NCBI RefSeq assembly: GCF_010389155.1
Contig: NC_057761.1
Coordinates: 53,132,587 to 53,196,586 of the forward strand
Length of the DNA: 64,000 nt
Reading direction: 5' to 3'
Origin: Erigeron canadensis
Lineage: Eukaryota > Streptophyta > Magnoliopsida > Asterales > Asteraceae
Within the stretch, counting starts at the first letter, position 1. Each line of letters starts with the position of its first letter. Made by a program: the position numbers and the translations under genes. The notes under the pieces are model-generated. The model ran no database searches, was not told where the DNA came from, and saw only the letters and a list, made by a program, of their open reading frames with translations. Positions 58,641 through 64,000 of the stretch are shown here, one piece after another.

Positions 58641-59290
58641 AGTTTTTTGTGTACCATCCGAACATTGATCTGTTTGTGTTTATGTACTTCCTATGATCAC
58701 GATGGTGGACCTTGTTTGTGTTGATGTAAATCAGCAAGAGGTTTTGATAGCACTGAGCTTAATATGGATCGAAAAATACCCGACAAAAAAACAGAAATAA
58801 CAACGGTTCTGGCGAGATACAGATGCACCACTCGCGAGCCTCGTTGAGCAGAATAAACTAACCCGTATTCTCGATACAGACACACCACGAGAACAAGAAT
58901 TAGCCGTCCAAGATCACCTTCTAAAACCTGCCAAATCTTAGAATAGCAATGGAACAAATTACCCTCTGGCTGCAGAGAATAGAATTTAGAAAACTCAAAA
59001 CTAATTTCTCATTTTTCACTTTCCAGTACATAAAGAAAGAAAAAATAACTGCCTAACACACTAACACCCACGTTCCCTACACTTGTGGAATTTTCAACTT
59101 ACTTCTTTGACAATTTCAAACAAAGAAATAAAGTAAAATAAACTGAACTAGAAAATAAAATAGATAATAAAACATGGCTTCAACACAACTAAATGTCTGG
59201 TGGATCCAATTGGACCAAGTAACCCACTTCTAAATTGGGCCTAGTGTTAGCGGGTTATGGGCCAGGTCCTCCCTATCAGGTTTATATTAA
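58641..59290. other. unclassified repeat-like segment
   Basis: Less AT-rich sequence bounded by a CCTGATAA on the left (about 58629) and CTATCAGG on the right (about 59273-59280). The style recalls an LTR or a TIR element, but neither a target duplication nor a partner was found. The 86-residue minus-strand frame has no recognised domain. Confidence 0.3.
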
Positions 59291-59411
59291 TTGCCGATTG
59301 CCACCAAGAGGTTGGAAGTGATTTTAACTATAGGAAGCTGCTTTGGGCCATTTACTGTATAAAGGGACAAAGGGTCATGATTGATTGATTTCTCTCAAAC
59401 CATTAACTAAA

Positions 59412-59790
59412 AAGTAAAATCTCCTAACTTGATTAATTCAAAGTTTTACGAGTCAGAATTTATGTTACAAGTATCGAACGATGAAAGGGGGAATTTAATG
59501 AACTGGTTCAAAACAAAAATGAAAAAAACAAAAAACAAAATCTTAACTATCTAACTATGGTTAGCTTAGAATTTGCCCCTGGGGTACATAAAACAGATTC
59601 AGAAAGTAAAATCTCCTAACTTGATTAATTCAAAGATTTACGAGTTAGAGAATTTATGTTACAAGTGTCGAACCATGAAAGGGGGAATTTAATAAACTAG
59701 TTCAAAACAAAACTGATAAAAAGAACCCAGAATCTTAACAATCTAACTTGGTTAGCTCCTGGGGGTGCAGAAAACAGATTCAGAATTTTC
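59412..59790. repeat. tandem duplication, unit about 190 bp
   Basis: Two direct copies begin AAAGTAAAATCTCCTAACTT and include CATGAAAGGGGGAATTTAAT-like words and AAACAGATTCAGAA at the end (59412-59604 and 59605-59785). They differ by small indels and scattered substitutions. Both lie 3' of the eEF1B gene. Confidence 0.85.
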
Positions 59791-60171
59791 CATCTACAGA
59801 GGTCAGTTGTGTCAAATACAGGTACCTGACTATTGATATACTCCTTAATAGTCTAGTTTGAAATCGTATAAGAATGAGTCATGGTCATAGATCCACCTGA
59901 CCTGTCTTTGTGATAAATCGTGTAGCTCAACCCAACCTAGGCTGACCTTTAAGTGTATTGTACTAAGAAACATATTTTGAGTTTAACTCACTTTTTACCC
60001 GACTGGTGCATTAAGCCACAAATGGAATTCAACAATTCAAAGCTAACAGAGCTGAAACCAGTTTCATCACTGAAAATCAGTTTATCATTGGCAAATACAA
60101 TTTAAAAACCAAAACAATTTGATCAAGAACTGCTACCGAAGCAAAATTTCTCTTTTGAACTAGATAAACCT

Positions 60172-62261
60172 CTAAATTTTGTTGAAGGCAACAATGTCAC
60201 AGCTCTGCACATATTCGTTAATAGGCTCCGCTGTAAGGCGATCCTCAATGAGATCGTCGACCGAAACAAGATCATCCACAATCGTCAACATGATTGTCAT
60301 TTTCTTAATTCCGTAGCCAACTGGAACAAGTTTTGCTGAAAAAGTAATCATAAAGACAATCTTATAAGTCAATGGTCACTGAATGACTGAAACATGCAAT
60401 TTTTAAGTATATTTGAATCACCATGCAAGCGTAGAATCTTGAATGAAGAAGTTAGTTAAAATTTTATAACCGATTGGTGCAAGTAAAAGACTTAGATGAA
60501 AAAATCATCTTAAAGGGTTGATGCAAGTTATGAGTTATCTGAAATGGGTAAAGTTTAGAACCAAAAAAGCAACCTACATGACACAAATCAATACCCAGTG
60601 GCAGACCCTCCACATTTTCACCTCTAATACTGTGTGACAAAGATTTAAAAGTTTGGTCAACATCGCCCAAGTAAATGGACTTGAGGTTAAAAGAGCAAAC
60701 CGTACATGCACCCCACAAAAGCCCTTCTATTTCAACGCTGCGGACAGCCTCCTCCAGCTTCTTCATGTCTGTCTCATCATCCCATGGCTTTATGTCCATA
60801 AGAACCGATGATTTACCACCTAAATAAAGTTTCAAAGGAGTGACATCAAGCTGTAATCTCTAAGCATATAGATAAAAAGAAAAAGTAATACCAACAAAAA
60901 TCCAATAAACTCACTCTCTTTCTTCTTTGTTGAAGCTTTTGCTTGATCACGTGCTTCAGCTGCCTTCTTTTCCTCCTCTGTCTCGTCACCAAAGAGGTCA
61001 AGGTCATCATCATCGTTGGCAGCTTCTTCCTGCAAAAGGTGATTCAAAGTTAAACCAAATATAGCACATATTATATTATTCTTGTCATGGAACCTAAAAA
61101 CAGTATGAAATGCAAACTATAAAGCTAAACAGAAAAGTCTTGTTCGCAACTTCTATGATCGTCTCAAGGAAATGATATACTGAATCAAAACGTTCTCCCA
61201 AGAACGAAAATCAAGAGCACAAAAACCACTCATATCAACCTTCAAATTCATGTAATTGCTCTTCAAAGAGAGAATATAATACGTCAAAAATAAAAACAGA
61301 ATAAAGCAAATAGCCAGAGGTACCTTTGCGGCTTCCTTGACAGGAACAGCTTCTGCTGATGGAGCTTGGGCGGAAATTTTGACCCCGGAGGCCTTACCAG
61401 GAAAACTGCAATTAATAGAAGAACAGATATGAAGTGAAGATAATCTTTTTAACCCCATACTGAACGTTACAATACAGATACATGACTCATAATTTACAGT
61501 CAACAACTTCAGATCATTTATTCAATTACTCGTATAATCTAAAGAGCTCCTTTTTACATTCATCTATAATCAAAGCTAACATTTTGCTTGTTAAGAAAAA
61601 GAGAATAACACCATAACGAGTCTCTATAATAATAAATTTCTTTGAGGAAAAAAGAGGCTTAATAGTCCATGTATCATATAATTGTAACATTTCCCTTTCA
61701 GATTATACCAAAAATCCATGATTTCACAATATGGTAACTTTATAATCCAAACTCACATTTTTTGCTCAACTAGAATCAAGATCTACACACATTTACAACT
61801 ACATTTAATATTTCTCTATTCTATACATTCAATTTTTTTATTCTTAAACTAGTGCTATCTTATAAACTAAACATCATTATATCTACTATAATAATTATAT
61901 TACAAAAAAAAAACTAATAAATAAAAAGATATTAGAGAATGAATAAAATAATGGAGTAATACCTTAAAGCAAGCTTGGAAGCAACAGAATCAAACCACTT
62001 GCTGGCAGATGGATATAGATCTGCATTAGGTTTTACAGATACAGCTGCATATACCTTCACATCATCCTTTGTTATTCCATTCCTGATCATCAATTAAATA
62101 TACACCCTAATTTTATATATAGAAATATAGAAATGTATATACAGAGATTATTATATACAGATGGATACAGACCCGGAGATGTAAGACTTTCCGGAGAGGA
62201 AAGATTCAAGGGATTTGAGGCCGGATTCGGTATGCAGATCGGAGAATGTGATTACGGCCAT
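60172..62261 (-). CDS. elongation factor 1B beta-type subunit (eEF1A nucleotide exchange factor), six exons
   Basis: Exons on the minus strand 62173-62261, 61963-62082, 61324-61405, 60915-61029, 60706-60819 and 60172-60335 join in phase to 227 residues, the usual plant length. The N-terminal GST-C-like helices read [16 protein letters not shown] and [22 protein letters not shown]. They are followed by an Ala/Pro linker and the acidic EF1 hinge ([17 protein letters not shown]). The C-terminal exchange domain has [43 protein letters not shown] and the closing [16 protein letters not shown]. It restores GTP on eEF1A during translation elongation in the cytosol. A damaged partial copy of its 3' end lies at 35.1-38.2 kb. 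No defects are seen in this copy. Confidence 0.96.
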
Positions 62262-62320
62262 TTTTTAAGATTGTGATGATGTCGACTGAGGAGGCTGATA
62301 GCGTGAGAGAAATAGAGGGG

Positions 62321-62330
62321 TTTATATAAG
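62321..62330 (-). promoter_or_regulatory. TATA box of the eEF1B gene
   Basis: CTTATATAAA on the minus strand about 60 bp upstream of the start codon, a position that allows a short leader. Confidence 0.65.
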
Positions 62331-62403
62331 GTAGGTTATTTATATATAGTCCGGGTTTGAAGATGATTCTTTTTAATCTTCAGGGTTTTGTTAGTAACGG
62401 CCC

Positions 62404-62412
62404 TTAGGGTTT
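62404..62412 (-). promoter_or_regulatory. telo-box (AAACCCTAA) upstream of the eEF1B gene
   Basis: AAAACCCTAAGGGCC reads on the minus strand about 75 bp upstream of the TATA box. The telo-box is a known element of plant translation-machinery promoters, often near a GGGCC-type site as here. Confidence 0.65.
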
Positions 62413-62419
62413 TCAGTAA

Positions 62420-63440
62420 AAACTAATTGGGTGTATTAAAATTTGTATTTTGCTGTTAGAAAAATCAGGGAACAGTTTTTAATATATAATTAATATATAA
62501 TATACAAGTTTTTAAACATGTAATATGTTGTTAGTAATAATCCTTAAAGCTGTCATTATCATTTTCCTATTATTATTTGATAGTGAACTAGTGAACTAAT
62601 ATGTGTGCAAACTGCAAACCCTAGATCTATCTATACATGCACCAAATCAAATATCATCAATGTTGATATTCTACCAAATTTAGGATTAAACTAATTTTAA
62701 TACACATGACAAGAGTATCATAGTATTTCAATATGGGTAATGATCAATCCTTTTAATTGGTTAGCTTAAAAATTCTCTTAATTAATAGGATCGTGACATG
62801 TGGAAAATCAGGGGGTGTATTAGGAAAGAGAATTAATGGATTACATGTGTTAACAAGTAGATATATTAGGAGGATTTTTAAGAGGGTTTATCATTTTCCT
62901 TTCAATATACTTATACTTATCTCTATCTCTATATATATTAAATAAAAAAAATTGTTATGACATCATCATTTATAAAAATAACTTGTTTGTCACCTTTCAA
63001 TTCTTTCTTCATATTTAGTTCTTTTTTATTTAATTTACTTATGATGTCATAAACATTTTCCTTTTTTTAAATTTATTGAATTTTTATTTTTCTTTTTTAT
63101 GATGTTAATTTTTAAAAAATGTTTTAATTTCTTTTCAAAATTCTAATAATTTATACATGGTCTTTTAAGTTTCATCATCTAAATAATTTTGTAATAACAG
63201 ATATTAAATTATCTTTATATTATGTGAGTTAATAATTTAATTATAAGATATACTATTTCGATGTTATGAGTATCGTTTGATTGTTTCAACTTTAGTGGCG
63301 AATATATGTTATTATAAAACTTTTAACCCGGGTTAATGAGCTAGTTATAATTTATATTGAGGAAAATGATTGATATGCCTAAATAATAGGCTTAAAGATG
63401 TGCCTAAAAATTTTGGATTAACATATAGCATGATTAAAGT
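62420..63440. other. intergenic, AT-rich
   Basis: No gene was recognised; long A/T runs and no clear repeat ends. Confidence 0.5.
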
Positions 63441-64000
63441 TAGGGGTGAGCAAAAACCGAACCGAAAACCAAAAAATCCATAAAAACCGAAAAAACCGAA
63501 AATCAAAAAAACCAAAAACCATTGGTTTTGGTTTTCTAAAAACCGAAAGTTGTGGTTCGGTTTTGGTTTCTAATGAAAAACCGAACCAAAAATATATATT
63601 TTTACTTTATTTTATATTTATATCATTTTATTATTAATTTTTGATAAATATGTTATTATATTTGCATTGTTAGGTGTATATAATAATATCATTTATATGT
63701 TTTAACTAAAAATACACAACAAAATTAATTTGTTTTAATAATTGTATAATTAAACAACGCTTAAAAGATATAAATAGTTATATATAAAATTTGTTTGAAG
63801 TTTGTACAACTCACTTTTATGGATTTGATGTCATTATTGTTGTGTTATTGTTACTAATATTGTTTTGAAAACTTGTTGAAATTAATTAAGGTGTAATTAT
63901 ATGGTATAAACTTATAAACTTTTGAAGCTCAATTTAATCCAAACCACAAGTGGTTAAAAACCGATTAAAACCGAACCGAAATAGACCAAAACCGAAAAAA
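63441..64000 (+). mobile_element. hAT-like element, left end, truncated by the window
   Basis: Starts TAGGGGTGAGCAAAAACCGA, a common plant hAT terminus, followed by many ACCGAACCGAAA words and their complements (GGTTCGGTTTTGG). The same words return at 63958-64000, where the window ends, so the right terminus and target duplication are not visible. No transposase frame is seen. Confidence 0.6.

Noticed and set aside
58697..58957. 86-codon minus-strand frame
   Set aside because: No domain; surrounded by repeat-like DNA and without splice or homology support.

Overview
The window is plant nuclear DNA, most likely from a eudicot. It is AT-rich. Five intron-rich housekeeping-type genes with GT-AG introns are conserved plant proteins, and the gaps between them are packed with plant transposable elements (copia, CACTA, Harbinger, hAT and Helitron types). 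An Asteraceae origin fits the style of the repeats but was not tested. All exon models were made by hand: splice phases were checked for continuity, and protein families were recognised from remembered conserved motifs, not from a search.

Left part (1-28.2 kb), gene-rich. An alpha/beta-hydrolase gene (+, 1358-4862) is followed by a Helitron-like element (about 5.4-7.95 kb). Next is a 27-exon plant tRNA ligase gene (+, 8319 or 8481 to 18227) whose adenylyltransferase, kinase and cyclic-phosphodiesterase modules can all be read. Convergent to it lie an adenylate kinase 6 gene (-, 19679-21042) and a SEC62 translocation gene (-, 22227-28193).

Middle part (28.2-58 kb), accessory and repeat-rich. 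Three decayed F-box genes on the + strand (33.77, 39.01 and 46.21/56.51 kb) form a tandem array. The first unit carries a broken copy of the 3' end of the eEF1B gene that stands intact to the right at 60-62 kb. This suggests that an F-box plus eEF1B block was duplicated. Later insertions hit the array: a 710-bp solo LTR (36.29-37.00 kb, TSD TCAAT), a young 4.55-kb Ty1/copia element (41.05-45.60 kb, TSD TAAAG, two LTR differences seen), small TIR elements, and a 10.2-kb CACTA (En/Spm) transposon (46,247-56,470). The CACTA element lies inside the first codons of the third F-box copy, has a perfect TGC target duplication, and carries apparently intact TNP2-type and TNP1/Ptta-type genes plus a long imperfect hairpin just upstream of TNP2.

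Right part (58-64 kb). A six-exon elongation factor 1B beta-type gene (-, 60172-62261) has a TATA box and a telo-box in its promoter. A hAT-like element enters at about 63.44 kb and runs off the window.

The host genes serve tRNA splicing and the unfolded-protein response, nucleotide balance and ribosome assembly, ER protein import, and translation elongation. They do not form a pathway cluster. The most unusual features are the CACTA insertion with its hairpin, the serine-rich upstream extension of the tRNA ligase, and the F-box/eEF1B duplication history.
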